In this document: positions 38,270-48,342 of the stretch, in pieces
How the letters are laid out: each line of letters opens with the position of its first letter
Numbering within the stretch: position 1 is the first letter of the stretch
From: Lactococcus formosensis
GTDB lineage: Bacteria > Bacillota > Bacilli > Lactobacillales > Streptococcaceae
Length of the DNA: 64,000 nt
NCBI RefSeq assembly: GCF_018403745.1
Contig: NZ_BOVP01000007.1
Span: 1 to 64,000, forward strand
Direction: 5' to 3'
The notes under the pieces: model-generated
Told to the model about the DNA's origin: nothing
The model's database searches: none
The model's input: the letters and a program-made list of their open reading frames with translations, nothing else
Made by a program: the position numbers and the translations under genes

Positions 38270-39028
38270 ATGGCAACACCTAAATATGAAGTTATTAAAC
38301 AAGATATTATTCGCATGATTGAAGAAAATGAGTTTAAACCAGGTGATAAGATTTACTCTGAAGGAGAGCTTAAGAAGAAATATCAAGTCAGTAACACAAC
38401 AGTAGTTAGGGCCTTACAAGATTTGGTTCAAGGTGGTTATCTGATTAGACGGCAAGGAGAAGGGACTTTTGTTCGCAGGAATTTCAAACATCGGCAAGTC
38501 TTTGTGAATGAAAGCGGTCCCTTGGGTAAATTAGATGTAGAGGAACTTGGAAAAATTGTTGAGCACACAAAAACCGAGATTACAACCCATATCAAAGATG
38601 AAAAAATTGCTGCTCTACTTCAAGTGTCTTCAACAGAAGAAATGATTAAGCTGACACAAATTGCTTCGGTTAACGATACGATTTGGAAAGTACAAGAACG
38701 TTTTGTTGTCGCAAGTAAGTTAAAATCAGATGCTTTGGAAAGATTGGCAAAAGGATCCAGTTTATCTAAAGAGTTGAACACCAATGTTAATTTGTCTGCT
38801 TTACCAATGAAAATGACAGTTAATATCCAGAATTTGCATAATAATAGTGATGAAGAAATGATAAAGCATTGGCGAACACAAATGGAGGCTTCCGAAGTAG
38901 AAACATTGGCTTTATTTGTAGTTGATAAACTGACTTTTGATTCTGAAGGTAAGCCCTTGGAATATGGGAAAAGCCTTATTCATCCAGATTACTATGCCAT
39001 TGAAATGCAAACAGGAGAAAATTTATAG
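38270..39028 (+). CDS. GntR/HutC-family (UTRA) transcriptional regulator
   Basis: This 252-residue regulator has an N-terminal winged helix (about 1-68, with LKKKYQVSNTTVVRALQDLVQGGYLIRRQGEGTFV) and a C-terminal UTRA ligand-binding domain (about 90-245). The ligand is likely a sugar phosphate from the operon pathway. It is the first gene of a run ending at 45606 and is flanked upstream by two matching palindromes, so autoregulation is likely. Streptococcal hyaluronan operons use a LacI-type RegR instead, so the regulator here is of another family. Confidence 0.88.
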   Translation: MATPKYEVIKQDIIRMIEENEFKPGDKIYSEGELKKKYQVSNTTVVRALQDLVQGGYLIRRQGEGTFVRRNFKHRQVFVNESGPLGKLDVEELGKIVEHTKTEITTHIKDEKIAALLQVSSTEEMIKLTQIASVNDTIWKVQERFVVASKLKSDALERLAKGSSLSKELNTNVNLSALPMKMTVNIQNLHNNSDEEMIKHWRTQMEASEVETLALFVVDKLTFDSEGKPLEYGKSLIHPDYYAIEMQTGENL

Positions 39029-39029
39029 A

Positions 39030-40220
39030 ATGAGTACGAAACGACATATTGAAAAGCTAAAGTCTAGCGAACGATTTTTTAACATTGGACTTTTGACAGA
39101 AAAAGAGATTGATGAAGCTATTGCAGTTGCGCTTAAAAAAATAGATTGTAACATAAGTAAGTTGGGTGAGATGTTTCCAACGCCAGCAACTAAAAATAAT
39201 GCCTACGAGCCTATGACTAATGTCGAGTGGACCAATGGCTTTTGGACAGGGATCTTGTGGCTGGCTTACGAGGCTTCGGGCGATGAAAAATATCGACAAG
39301 TAGCAGATAAAAATGTAACAAGTTTTTTACACCGAATTAAGGAAAATATTGAAGTCGAGCATCATGACTTGGGCTTTCTTTATTCGCTATCTTCTGTAAG
39401 CGCTCACAAATTAACGGGGAGTCAAGACGGTTATGAAGCAGGACTTTTAGCTGCTGACAAACTCATGGAACGTTATCAAAAAAAAGGTGGCTTTATTCAA
39501 GCTTGGGGTGAGCTTGGTGCCAAAGACAATTATCGTTTGATTGTTGATTGCCTGCTAAATATTCCTTTATTGTATTGGGCCAGCCAAATGACTGGGGAAG
39601 AGAAGTATAAGAAAGTGGCTGATATTCACTTCCAGACCACGACAAAAAATGCCATTCGTGAAGATGCTTCAGCTTTTCATACCTTTTACTTTGATCCTGA
39701 AACAGGGATGCCAGTTGGTGGTAAAACGCGTCAAGGTTATTCGGACGATTCCAGCTGGGCTCGTGGTCAAAGTTGGTTGATTTACGGCATGGCTCTGAAT
39801 CAGTTTTATAATCCGCAAGAAGAAACCATTAAAGAATATGAGGCGGTGACTAACTATTTCCTGAACCGCCTACCTGAAGATTTTATTTGCTATTGGGATT
39901 TAATTTTTAAAGATGGAGATCAACAACCTAAAGATACATCAGCTGCAGCTATTGCTATTTGTGGGTTGAATTTGATGGATCGCTATCTACCAGAGACTAA
40001 TCCTCATAAATTAGTTTATAAATACGCCCAGCATGCGATGATGCGTAATCTGATTACCCATTATACGGATGAGCGGACACAAGGGATTACGGCACTGATC
40101 AATGAAGGTGTTTACTCTTGGCATTCTGGAAAAGGTGTTGATGAGGGAAATATCTGGGGTGATTATTTCTACTTAGAGGCACTTCTACGCTTCAAAAAAG
40201 ATTGGCAAATGTATTGGTAA
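39030..40220 (+). CDS. ugl: Unsaturated glucuronyl hydrolase, GH88
   Basis: This 396-residue cytoplasmic enzyme splits unsaturated uronic acid from the disaccharides that polysaccharide lyases release from chondroitin or hyaluronan. The two family aspartates are Asp113 in EHHDLGFLY and Asp173 in LIVDCLLN, matching the pair in the Streptococcus agalactiae enzyme. GFWTGILWLAYE, HTFYFDPETGMP, SSWARGQSW and GVDEGNIWGDYFYLEA are also conserved. The start at 39030 follows the regulator stop by one base. It is the clearest evidence for a glycosaminoglycan-derived substrate. Confidence 0.92.
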   Translation: MSTKRHIEKLKSSERFFNIGLLTEKEIDEAIAVALKKIDCNISKLGEMFPTPATKNNAYEPMTNVEWTNGFWTGILWLAYEASGDEKYRQVADKNVTSFLHRIKENIEVEHHDLGFLYSLSSVSAHKLTGSQDGYEAGLLAADKLMERYQKKGGFIQAWGELGAKDNYRLIVDCLLNIPLLYWASQMTGEEKYKKVADIHFQTTTKNAIREDASAFHTFYFDPETGMPVGGKTRQGYSDDSSWARGQSWLIYGMALNQFYNPQEETIKEYEAVTNYFLNRLPEDFICYWDLIFKDGDQQPKDTSAAAIAICGLNLMDRYLPETNPHKLVYKYAQHAMMRNLITHYTDERTQGITALINEGVYSWHSGKGVDEGNIWGDYFYLEALLRFKKDWQMYW

Positions 40221-40261
40221 TGAAAAATTAGGTTAATAAAAGAATTTAAGGAGAATAGAAA

Positions 40262-40759
40262 ATGGAAAAACCCAACATTAAAATGGTTCGAATTGATGAA
40301 CGATTGATTCATGGACAGGGACAACTCTGGGTCAAAAGTTTAGGTGTTAATCTAGTCATATGTGCCAATGATGAAACATCAGAAAACACTTTGCAGCAAA
40401 CCCTGATGAAAACAGGGATGCCAAGTGAAGTGGGGGTACGCTTCTGGACTATTGAGCGTACAGCACAAGTAATTTGGAAAGCTGCGCCGACACAATCAAT
40501 TTTTGTTGTGGTCAGTTCACCACAAGATGCGTTACGCTTATCTGAAAGTGGATTTCCAATGACTGAAATCAATGTGGGTAACATTCATGCTAGTGATGAT
40601 AAAGAAAAAATCTCTCAATTTATCTATTTGGGCGAGGAAGACAAAAAAGCTTTAAAAACTCTCAGAGAAAAATATAACGTGATCTTTAATACAAAAACAT
40701 CACCAGTTTCTGCTGACGGTGCACAATCATTAGAAGCTTTAAATAAAGCAATTCAATAA
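40262..40759 (+). CDS. agaV: PTS EIIB, mannose/N-acetylgalactosamine family
   Basis: This 165-residue cytoplasmic EIIB has phospho-His17 in VRIDERLIHGQGQLWV, as in AgaV and other mannose-family EIIB proteins. It takes phosphate from EIIA (gene at 42509) and passes it to sugar during transport through the EIIC/EIID pair. Placed right behind the GH88 gene with a GGAGAA ribosome site. In streptococci this PTS set imports unsaturated GAG disaccharides. Confidence 0.92.
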   Translation: MEKPNIKMVRIDERLIHGQGQLWVKSLGVNLVICANDETSENTLQQTLMKTGMPSEVGVRFWTIERTAQVIWKAAPTQSIFVVVSSPQDALRLSESGFPMTEINVGNIHASDDKEKISQFIYLGEEDKKALKTLREKYNVIFNTKTSPVSADGAQSLEALNKAIQ

Positions 40760-40787
40760 TAAACTTTATAATTAAGGAGAATTCAAA

Positions 40788-41603
40788 ATGGAAATCAGTT
40801 TGGTTCAAGGCCTCTTAATCGGGCTTGTTACAGCGTTCTGTTATTCAGGGCAATTACTTGGCATTTATACTAATAGAGCATTAGTCATGTCATTTTTTGT
40901 AGGTGTTATTTTGGGTGACTTGCCTACAGCATTGATGTTCGGTGCTTTAGCAGAGTTGGCTTACATGGGCTTTGGTGTTGGTGCTGGTGGTACAGTACCG
41001 CCCAATCCAGTAGGACCTGGTATTGTGGGAACAATCATGGCTATCACTTTGAAGGATCAAGGTGTGACACCTGAATCTGCATTGGCACTTTCCTTCCCAT
41101 TTGCAGTCCTTTTTCAGCTAGTAACAACGGCTCTTTATACAGCTTTTTCGGGCTCTACTAATACGGCTAAAAAATTGATTATGGAAGGGAAATTTGGCAA
41201 ATTCAACCTTCTAGCAAATGGAACTTATCTTTCTTTTGCAGCAGTAGGTTTTGTGATTGGTATTTTATCAGCCATTGCCCGCCCAGGTTTGCAAGCCTTT
41301 GTTGAAGCTTTACCACAATGGTTAATTAATGGTTTTTCGGTTGCAGGCGGTTTGATTCCTGCCATTGGTTTTGCTATGATTCTATCAGTCATGTTATCTA
41401 AAAACCTGACGCCATATGTACTTCTAGGTTTCGTATGTGCAGCTTATCTTGAATTGCCGACGATGGCTATTGCCCTGATTGGTGCGGTATTCGCCTTGAT
41501 TCATTATTATGGCAAAGATAAATCACCTGTAATGGCCATTGCACAAGCAGACGCTAACACAGCAAACAATATTGATGAGGAGGATTTCAGCAATGGCATC
41601 TAA
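40788..41603 (+). CDS. agaW: PTS EIIC, mannose/N-acetylgalactosamine family
   Basis: This 271-residue membrane component has about seven to eight hydrophobic helices and the family segments GDLPTALMFGALAELAYMGFGVGAGGTVPPNP and LTPYVLLGFVCAAYL. Together with EIID it forms the sugar channel. The 3' end overlaps the EIID start by 11 bases. The EIID ribosome site GAGGAGGA lies inside this coding sequence. Confidence 0.92.
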   Translation: MEISLVQGLLIGLVTAFCYSGQLLGIYTNRALVMSFFVGVILGDLPTALMFGALAELAYMGFGVGAGGTVPPNPVGPGIVGTIMAITLKDQGVTPESALALSFPFAVLFQLVTTALYTAFSGSTNTAKKLIMEGKFGKFNLLANGTYLSFAAVGFVIGILSAIARPGLQAFVEALPQWLINGFSVAGGLIPAIGFAMILSVMLSKNLTPYVLLGFVCAAYLELPTMAIALIGAVFALIHYYGKDKSPVMAIAQADANTANNIDEEDFSNGI

Positions 41604-42411
41604 AAAAACAGCATTAACAAGTGCAGACTATACTAAAACAACGCTGCGTTCGTACTTCCTGCAGAATGGCTTTAACTACAATGCCTATCAGGGTGTGAGT
41701 TATCTCTTTGTTATTCTACCTGCTCTGAAAAAAATCTATAAAAATGATTCTGAAAAGCTCAAAGAAACAGCGGCAGCGAATATCGAGTTTTACAATACTA
41801 ACCCACACATGTTGCCTTTCATTACCAGCATGCAGCTGGCTATGTATGACAATGGTGAGGACATAAACGAAACCCGGAGTATTAAGATGGCTTTGATGGG
41901 ACCGTTGGCAGGTATTGGGGATTCTATGGCACAGTTCGGTATTGCCCCATTGTTCTCTACTATCTTTGCGGGTCTTGCTATGGATGGTCTTGGGTTTGCA
42001 CCAATGGGCTTCTGGCTGTCCATGATTGTCTCTATGTTTGCCATCAAAGTTTTGATGGGTTATCTTGGTTTCCGTTTGGGGACGAGTGTCATTGACACTT
42101 TGAGTGAAAAAATCACTAAGATTTCAGCAGCAGCTAACATTGTAGGTGTCACAGTTATATCAGGTCTAGCAGCGACTTTTGTTAAGGCAAACATTGCCTT
42201 ATCTTATTCAACAAAACTGGCTTCAGGAGAAGGTCAGGTGGTTGCTCTTCAAGATGTTTTAGATAAAATTATGCCAAAACTTTTGCCAGCAATTTTGACG
42301 ATTGTCGTTTTCTACCTAATCAAGAAGAAAAATTGGAGTACCTATAAGCTATTGTTGTTACTCTTTGCATTAGGTATTGCATTGTCAGCTTTGGGTGTTT
42401 TAGGTGTTTAG
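41593..42411 (+). CDS. agaD: PTS EIID, mannose/N-acetylgalactosamine family
   Basis: This 272-residue EIID starts at 41593 behind GAGGAGGATTTCAGCA. It has the family pattern SYFLQNGFNYNAYQGVSYLFVI, EFYNTNPHMLPFI, MALMGPLAGIGDSMAQFG and one to a few C-terminal helices. It forms the transporter with EIIC. Upstream in-frame ATG codons in the EIIC overlap are unlikely starts. Confidence 0.92.
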   Translation: MASKKTALTSADYTKTTLRSYFLQNGFNYNAYQGVSYLFVILPALKKIYKNDSEKLKETAAANIEFYNTNPHMLPFITSMQLAMYDNGEDINETRSIKMALMGPLAGIGDSMAQFGIAPLFSTIFAGLAMDGLGFAPMGFWLSMIVSMFAIKVLMGYLGFRLGTSVIDTLSEKITKISAAANIVGVTVISGLAATFVKANIALSYSTKLASGEGQVVALQDVLDKIMPKLLPAILTIVVFYLIKKKNWSTYKLLLLLFALGIALSALGVLGV

Positions 42412-42508
42412 GAAAAAAGTTTGAAACTGCGGTTGGGGAAATTTGTCATCACAAATCGCCTAATCGCTGTTTTTGTTTAAATCATATGAAAGAAATTGGA
42501 GAAATGGA

Positions 42509-42943
42509 ATGATTGCATGTATTGTTACTGGACACGGTGGATTTTCACTGGGTCTTAAAGATGCTTTAGAAATGATTGCAGGGCCACAAGAATTATTTGA
42601 AGCGATACCTTTCACAAAAGATGAAAAGGTAGAAGCATTTGAGTTGAAATTAGCAGAAGCTGTTAAAAATCTGACTGAGCAGGCAGATGGTCTATTGATT
42701 TTTACGGACCTCAAAGGTGGTACACCTTTTAAAATTGCCATGCCCCATGCTATTAGGCAAGAAAATACAATTGTACTGACAGGTACAAATTTACCTGCTC
42801 TGATTGAAAGCATTGGTAGCCGCTTAATGACGGACAATGTTGAAAATTTAGCACATGCTTTACGGATTTCCCCAGAGTGTCAACTTGAAGTGGTTCAGTT
42901 GGATACAGCTCAAGAAGAAGTGATTGATTCAGGCGGTATCTAA
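42509..42943 (+). CDS. PTS EIIA, mannose family
   Basis: This 144-residue EIIA receives phosphate from HPr on His9 in IVTGHGGFS. LLIFTDLKGGTPF and the C-terminal helix are typical of the AgaF/ManX EIIA fold. The start at 42509 is preceded by TTGGAGAA at 6 bases spacing. An earlier in-frame start would lack a ribosome site. It completes the EIIB-EIIC-EIID-EIIA set needed for uptake, so the operon is self-sufficient apart from HPr and EI. Confidence 0.9.
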   Translation: MIACIVTGHGGFSLGLKDALEMIAGPQELFEAIPFTKDEKVEAFELKLAEAVKNLTEQADGLLIFTDLKGGTPFKIAMPHAIRQENTIVLTGTNLPALIESIGSRLMTDNVENLAHALRISPECQLEVVQLDTAQEEVIDSGGI

Positions 42944-42956
42944 AAGGGTTTTCGAT

Positions 42957-44786
42957 ATGTTAAGCAAGAAAAAGAAAGAATGGCGGTTTGAAACGTATGA
43001 AGAAATTCAAGAAGCACTGGAAAATATGATGGGAGTAACCACTCCTTATTATCGAGGGCGAAAAGGGCGGCTTAAGCTAGGGTTTTCAGGGGCTGTTTAT
43101 AATGAGGAGACTCGTCAAATTGAAGCTTTCTTACGGATGCTTTGGGGACTTGGACCCTTATTGGTTCAGGAAGATACAGAATTTCAAGCCATATATTTAT
43201 CGGGAATTACCTCAGGTACAGATCCTGAAAGTACAGATTATTGGGGAGAGGTCACAGATTATGATCAGCGCTTGGTTGAGATGGCAGCATTGGCGGTGGC
43301 ATTAATTATTGCAAAAGAACGCACATGGGACTGTTTATCCAAAGAAGCCCAGAAGAACCTGGTTCAATGGTTAGGACAAATCAATGATAAGTCCATGCCG
43401 AAAAATAACTGGTATTTTTTCCGGCTTCTCGTTAACACTTGTTTCATTAAACTGGGACTCCCACATCATCAAGAAAAAATGGATGAGGCGTTTGTGCTTT
43501 TAGATAGCCACTATGTAGGCAGAGGTTGGTACTATGATGGTAAAGTACACAAGTATGATTATTATATTGCTTGGGCCTATCATTTTTATGGGTTGATTTA
43601 CGCTGCAGTTATGGATGAAAAAGATCCAGAGCGTTCGCAATTATTTAAAGCACGGGCAACTGAGTTTGCCCAAGGCTATGTACACCTCTTTGATTCAGAA
43701 GGTGCTGCGGTACCTTTTGGTAGAAGTATGATATATCGATTTGCCCAATCTGCTTTTTGGGCAGCTCTGGTTTATGCAGATGTTGAGGCTTTGCCTTGGG
43801 GTGTGATTAAGGGTCTGTATGCTCGAAATATGAGTAACTGGTTTAATCATAATGATATTTTTTCAACTGAAGGCAGGTTAACTTTGGGATACAGTTACGA
43901 AAATGCGACTTTCACTGAAGGTTATAATGCACCAGGATCACCCTACTGGGCTTTTAAATCATTTTTGATGTTGGCAGTTCCGAAAAATCATCTTTACTGG
44001 CAGGCTGAAATTATGCCTTACCCACAAATTGAAAAGCGTTATTTAAACACGAGCGCTCAGGCTTTTTATGAGCATGTTTCAGATAATCAGCACACGCTCA
44101 TGTATCCTTTTGGTCAGTATATCCATAATCAAACCCATAGTGAAGCCAAGTACAGCAAATTTGTCTATTCCAGTAAATTTGCCTTCAGTGTTCAGAAATC
44201 GGCTTATCATTATTATGAAGCGGCCTTAGACAATGTTTTATCCGTTTCTGAAGATGAACATTATTTTAGGCCAAAGCATCACGATTTGAAGACTGAAGTA
44301 TGTTCAAATTCTATCAAATATGACTGGGAACCGCTACCAGAGGTTAAAATTCAAAGTACCATTGTTCCTTGTGGGAGTTATCATGTCAGGATTCATGAAA
44401 TCAATACTGGTCGTGAAATTCAGGTTCGTGAAGGTGGATTTAGTGTTGGTATCGATGACGATGCACAAGAACGGACATCAAACTGTTTTGCCAGTTACAT
44501 CAGTAGCTTTGGAAAGAGTGAAATTTTAGGTGTCCAAGGTTTTGAATCAGCTGAAGTGGTTCAGCTTGAACCTAACACGAATCTGCTTTTTCAGCGGACC
44601 TGCCTACCTACGTTAAGGGCGAAACTATGTCCTGGGCAATATGCGCTTATCTCAATTGTAGGAGGGATTTATGGAGAGAGTAAAGAAAAAATACCTCAGG
44701 TGCGTGTGATAGGAACTAAAGTGAAAATAGAAGCACATACCGAAATTACAATTCAGTTAAAGGAGGAGCTAAGTGATAAAAATTGA
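42957..44786 (+). CDS. DUF2264 family protein, probable glycan-processing enzyme
   Basis: This 609-residue protein matches DUF2264 in its N-terminal half. It has LGFSGAVYNEETRQIEAFLRMLWGLGPLL (about 40-68) and many aromatic, alpha/alpha-barrel-like segments (WYFFRLLVNTCFIKLGL, KYDYYIAWAYHFYGLIYA, SPYWAFKSFLML). The C-terminal half is beta-rich. There is no signal peptide, so it acts inside the cell. In related GAG operons this slot is held by a heparinase II/III oligosaccharide lyase, which is missing here. A lyase or hydrolase acting on imported oligosaccharides is an inference. The start at 42957 gives a 13-base gap from EIIA. Confidence 0.75.
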   Translation: MLSKKKKEWRFETYEEIQEALENMMGVTTPYYRGRKGRLKLGFSGAVYNEETRQIEAFLRMLWGLGPLLVQEDTEFQAIYLSGITSGTDPESTDYWGEVTDYDQRLVEMAALAVALIIAKERTWDCLSKEAQKNLVQWLGQINDKSMPKNNWYFFRLLVNTCFIKLGLPHHQEKMDEAFVLLDSHYVGRGWYYDGKVHKYDYYIAWAYHFYGLIYAAVMDEKDPERSQLFKARATEFAQGYVHLFDSEGAAVPFGRSMIYRFAQSAFWAALVYADVEALPWGVIKGLYARNMSNWFNHNDIFSTEGRLTLGYSYENATFTEGYNAPGSPYWAFKSFLMLAVPKNHLYWQAEIMPYPQIEKRYLNTSAQAFYEHVSDNQHTLMYPFGQYIHNQTHSEAKYSKFVYSSKFAFSVQKSAYHYYEAALDNVLSVSEDEHYFRPKHHDLKTEVCSNSIKYDWEPLPEVKIQSTIVPCGSYHVRIHEINTGREIQVREGGFSVGIDDDAQERTSNCFASYISSFGKSEILGVQGFESAEVVQLEPNTNLLFQRTCLPTLRAKLCPGQYALISIVGGIYGESKEKIPQVRVIGTKVKIEAHTEITIQLKEELSDKN

Positions 44787-45606
44787 GTTGCTTAATGTAC
44801 AAGATGAACTTGTAATAAGTAAATTTGATAATAAAAAAGAAGAACTACCTGTGAGTAAATATGGGACCGAACTGTGCGCACTAGGAATAAAAGATTATGT
44901 TTATGAACTTGGAGATAAAATTCGTGTCACTGTTGATCGTTTTCCAGATTATTATATGGTGCAGTTGGATGAAAGTTTAGCACCTAGTTTGGTCTATTTT
45001 ACAGTAAAAGAATGGATTTTTGATATACCTTTAGCCGAAAATTTAAAGGCTTCTGGTCCTAGTACTGCTTTTCAGGCAGTTCGCCGCCATTTAATGGTCC
45101 GGAAAGCCTATGATTTTGAGGTGCGTAATTATCAGAATCTGTCTAATAATACGCATGACCAAAAGCAAAGTTCAGGAGTTTTTCCGCATGCTTCAGCTAA
45201 TGTTGAAACGCGAGACGAATCCGTCTTCTTTGCTAAGAATGCCATTGATGGTAAATTGGCTAATGGTTCACATGGTCGTTATCCTTTTGCTTCATGGGGG
45301 ATTAATCAGCAGGCGGATGCAGCTCTAACAGTCGAATTTGGCCGTGAAGTCGAAGTAGACAAAATTACTCTGCTCTTACGGGCTGATTTTCCACATGATT
45401 CTTATTGGACAGATGTTGAAATTGTATTTTCAAATAATGAAAATATAGAATTTAAAATAATAAAATCAGATCAGTTTCAAGTTTACGAATTCCCACCAGT
45501 ACGCACTTGTACAATTACATTGAGAAATTTGAAAAAGGCATTAGATGACTCACCATTCCCAGCATTAACACAACTTGAAATTTATGGAAAGAATATTGTA
45601 GATTAA
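44773..45606 (+). CDS. Protein with C-terminal discoidin-like galactose-binding domain
   Basis: This 277-residue cytoplasmic protein starts with GTG behind AAAGGAGG and overlaps the DUF2264 gene by 14 bases, so it is coupled to it. The N-terminal half (1-110) has no family I know. The C-terminal half (about 125-275) resembles an F5/8 type C/galactose-binding module: ASANVETRDESVFFAKNAIDG, FASWGINQQADAALTVEFG, DKITLLLRADFPHDSYW. It may hold the sugar for the DUF2264 enzyme or act as its subunit. It ends the operon. Confidence 0.7.
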   Translation: MIKIELLNVQDELVISKFDNKKEELPVSKYGTELCALGIKDYVYELGDKIRVTVDRFPDYYMVQLDESLAPSLVYFTVKEWIFDIPLAENLKASGPSTAFQAVRRHLMVRKAYDFEVRNYQNLSNNTHDQKQSSGVFPHASANVETRDESVFFAKNAIDGKLANGSHGRYPFASWGINQQADAALTVEFGREVEVDKITLLLRADFPHDSYWTDVEIVFSNNENIEFKIIKSDQFQVYEFPPVRTCTITLRNLKKALDDSPFPALTQLEIYGKNIVD

Positions 45607-45633
45607 AAACTGCGTGTACTCATGCGGTTTTTT
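45605..45633 (+). terminator. Terminator of the GAG-type operon
   Basis: ACTGCGTG-TACT-CATGCGGT stem followed by six T. Confidence 0.82.
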
Positions 45634-45909
45634 ATGTTCTAGTCTTCTTTGAAACTTAAGGTATCCAGATTGCTCAATAAGTATTAGCTCCTAAATAACA
45701 CCCTAAAGTCAGCAAGATATCTGTAACTCCTAAATAATGAATTTAAAATCAAAATGTTAAAAAGTTGAAAGCGGTAAAATACTTAATTGAAACATATCCT
45801 AAAAAATGGTAAAATATAGGGAGTGTTTCTCTGCAAACACACATGAATTATAATCAAGCTATCTGCCCTATTGAACCGCGATGGGCCAGGTATGAATAAA
45901 AGGAGACAA
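45634..45909 (+). other. rny upstream region with leader and small uORF
   Basis: A hairpin GTGTTT/AAACAC (about 45822-45838) is followed by an 18-codon frame [18 protein letters not shown] (45843-45899). Its TAA directly touches the AAGGAG site of rny. It has no ribosome site of its own. A CCTAAAAAATGGTAAAATATAGG stretch near 45797-45820 carries a -10-like TAAAAT. I see no other gene. Confidence 0.4.
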
Positions 45910-47526
45910 ATGAACGTCATATCACTCGTTCTGCTTGTCTTATTGATTGTATTGGTTATTGCCTTTATTTTTTATGCTCAAAATATTAAGAAAAACAAGC
46001 AAGATGCTGAGAGTCTTTTTATGCAGGCAGAAAACAAGGCAAATGAGATAACGGCAAATGCACAGCGTGATGCTGCTCTTGTAAGAAAGGAAGCGGAAAT
46101 CCTGAGGGACGAAGCAGAAGCATTCAAGAAAGAAGCGCGCTTTAATCTTCGCGAAGAAGAACAAAAGCAACGCCGTGAAATCGAAGATGAATTTAAGCAA
46201 GATCGTAAGGAGTTAAAAGAAACTGAACAACGCCTAAAACAACGTGAAGAAGTTCTAGACCGTAAGGATGATAAACTTACAAATAAAGAACGTAGCTTAG
46301 ACTCTAAAGAAGAAGCCCTCTCTAAAAAAACTGATACACTCAATAAACGTGAGCAAGAACTTTTAGAAATTGAAGAAAAGAAACAAGAAGAATTAGAACG
46401 TATCGCTGCTTTAACAAAAGAAGAAGCGAAAGAAATTATTCTCAGTGAAACCCGTGATGGTTTAACAAAAGAAATGGCACAGCTTATTCGTTCAAGCGAA
46501 GAGAAAGCTCATGCTGAAGCTGATAAACGTGCGAAAAACATTGTTTCACTTGCAATCCAACGTGTCTCTAGTGATTCGGTTGCTGAACAAACAGTATCAG
46601 TAGTTACTTTACCAGATGATGGTATGAAGGGCCGGATTATCGGACGTGAAGGTCGGAATATTCGTACCTTTGAAGCATTGACGGGGATTGATGTTATTAT
46701 TGACGATACTCCAGAAGCTGTTGTATTATCTGGTTTTGATCCGATTAGACGTGAGATTGCACGAATGACCTTGGAGCAACTGGTTCAAGATGGCCGTATT
46801 CACCCTGCACGTATTGAGGAGCTTGTCGAGAAAAACCGCAAAGCATTAGATCATAAGATGCGCGAGTATGGCGAACAAGCTGCCTTTGAAGTAGGGGCAC
46901 ATAACCTCCATCCAGACTTAATGAAAATCATGGGTCGCCTGCATTTCCGTACTTCTTATGGTCAAAATGTTCTTGACCATTCAGTTGAGGTGGCAAATGT
47001 TGCCGGAAACCTTGCTGGTGAAATGGGTGAAAATGTGACTCTCGCTAAACGTGCTGGCTTCCTACATGATATCGGTAAAGCATTGGATCATGAAGTTGAA
47101 GGTAGCCACGTTGAGATTGGTACAGAACTTGCACGTAAGTACAAGGAAAATCCAATTGTTATTAATACTATTGCAAGTCACCATGGCGATACAGAACCAA
47201 ACAGTAATATCGCTACTTTGGTTGCTGCAGCTGATGCTTTAAGTGCAGCACGTCCTGGAGCACGTCGTGAATCAATCGAAAATTATATTAAACGACTCCG
47301 TGACTTGGAAAATATCTCAACAAGTTTTGATGGTGTTGAAAGTGCATTTGCCTTACAGGCAGGACGCGAAGTTCGTGTCATGGTTAAACCAGAGAAGCTT
47401 ACGGATGATCAAATCGTAATTCTTGCACGAGATGTGAAAAATCGTATTGAAGATGAAATGGATTATCCAGGAAATATTAAAGTAACAGTTATTCGTGAAA
47501 CACGTGCGATTGACTATGCAAAATAA
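45910..47526 (+). CDS. rny: Ribonuclease Y
   Basis: This 538-residue membrane-anchored endoribonuclease starts bulk mRNA decay. Order: one N-terminal transmembrane helix (about 3-24), a long coiled coil (25-200) rich in Lys and Glu, a KH RNA-binding domain (about 215-290, with [15 protein letters not shown]), and an HD domain (about 345-440) with [12 protein letters not shown]. The start at 45910 follows AAAGGAGA and gives the usual hydrophobic N-terminus. Length is standard. A terminator follows, so it is a single-gene unit. Confidence 0.96.
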   Translation: MNVISLVLLVLLIVLVIAFIFYAQNIKKNKQDAESLFMQAENKANEITANAQRDAALVRKEAEILRDEAEAFKKEARFNLREEEQKQRREIEDEFKQDRKELKETEQRLKQREEVLDRKDDKLTNKERSLDSKEEALSKKTDTLNKREQELLEIEEKKQEELERIAALTKEEAKEIILSETRDGLTKEMAQLIRSSEEKAHAEADKRAKNIVSLAIQRVSSDSVAEQTVSVVTLPDDGMKGRIIGREGRNIRTFEALTGIDVIIDDTPEAVVLSGFDPIRREIARMTLEQLVQDGRIHPARIEELVEKNRKALDHKMREYGEQAAFEVGAHNLHPDLMKIMGRLHFRTSYGQNVLDHSVEVANVAGNLAGEMGENVTLAKRAGFLHDIGKALDHEVEGSHVEIGTELARKYKENPIVINTIASHHGDTEPNSNIATLVAAADALSAARPGARRESIENYIKRLRDLENISTSFDGVESAFALQAGREVRVMVKPEKLTDDQIVILARDVKNRIEDEMDYPGNIKVTVIRETRAIDYAK

Positions 47527-47552
47527 AAAAAGTACTCTAGGGGTACTTTTTT
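47525..47552 (+). terminator. Terminator after rny
   Basis: AAAAAGTAC-TCTAGGG-GTACTTTTTT. Confidence 0.85.
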
Positions 47553-47604
47553 ATTTAAAGAAGAATAAATAATCAAGTTATGTTACAATTTGATTAATTA
47601 AAGT

Positions 47605-47625
47605 TACTTTGTGTTACGCAAAGTA
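47605..47625 (+). promoter_or_regulatory. Inverted repeat upstream of gmk
   Basis: TACTTTG-N7-CAAAGTA lies upstream of an extended -10 TG-C-TAGAAT (47644-47652). It could be an operator or a hairpin; the regulator is unknown. Confidence 0.35.
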
Positions 47626-47661
47626 GATATACAAGCCCAACTTTGCTAGAATAGATTGTAA

Positions 47662-48312
<651 letters not shown>

Positions 48313-48342
48313 AAACAAGTGGCTTTAGTTTTTAACTGAAAG

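Noticed and set aside
45767..45780. cre-like TGAAAGCGGTAAAA upstream of rny
   Set aside because: The last conserved CA is missing and there is no metabolic reason for CcpA control; likely chance.
45871..45909. Upstream extension of rny
   Set aside because: It would add residues before the membrane anchor and would include the AAAGGAGA ribosome site of the ATG at 45910.
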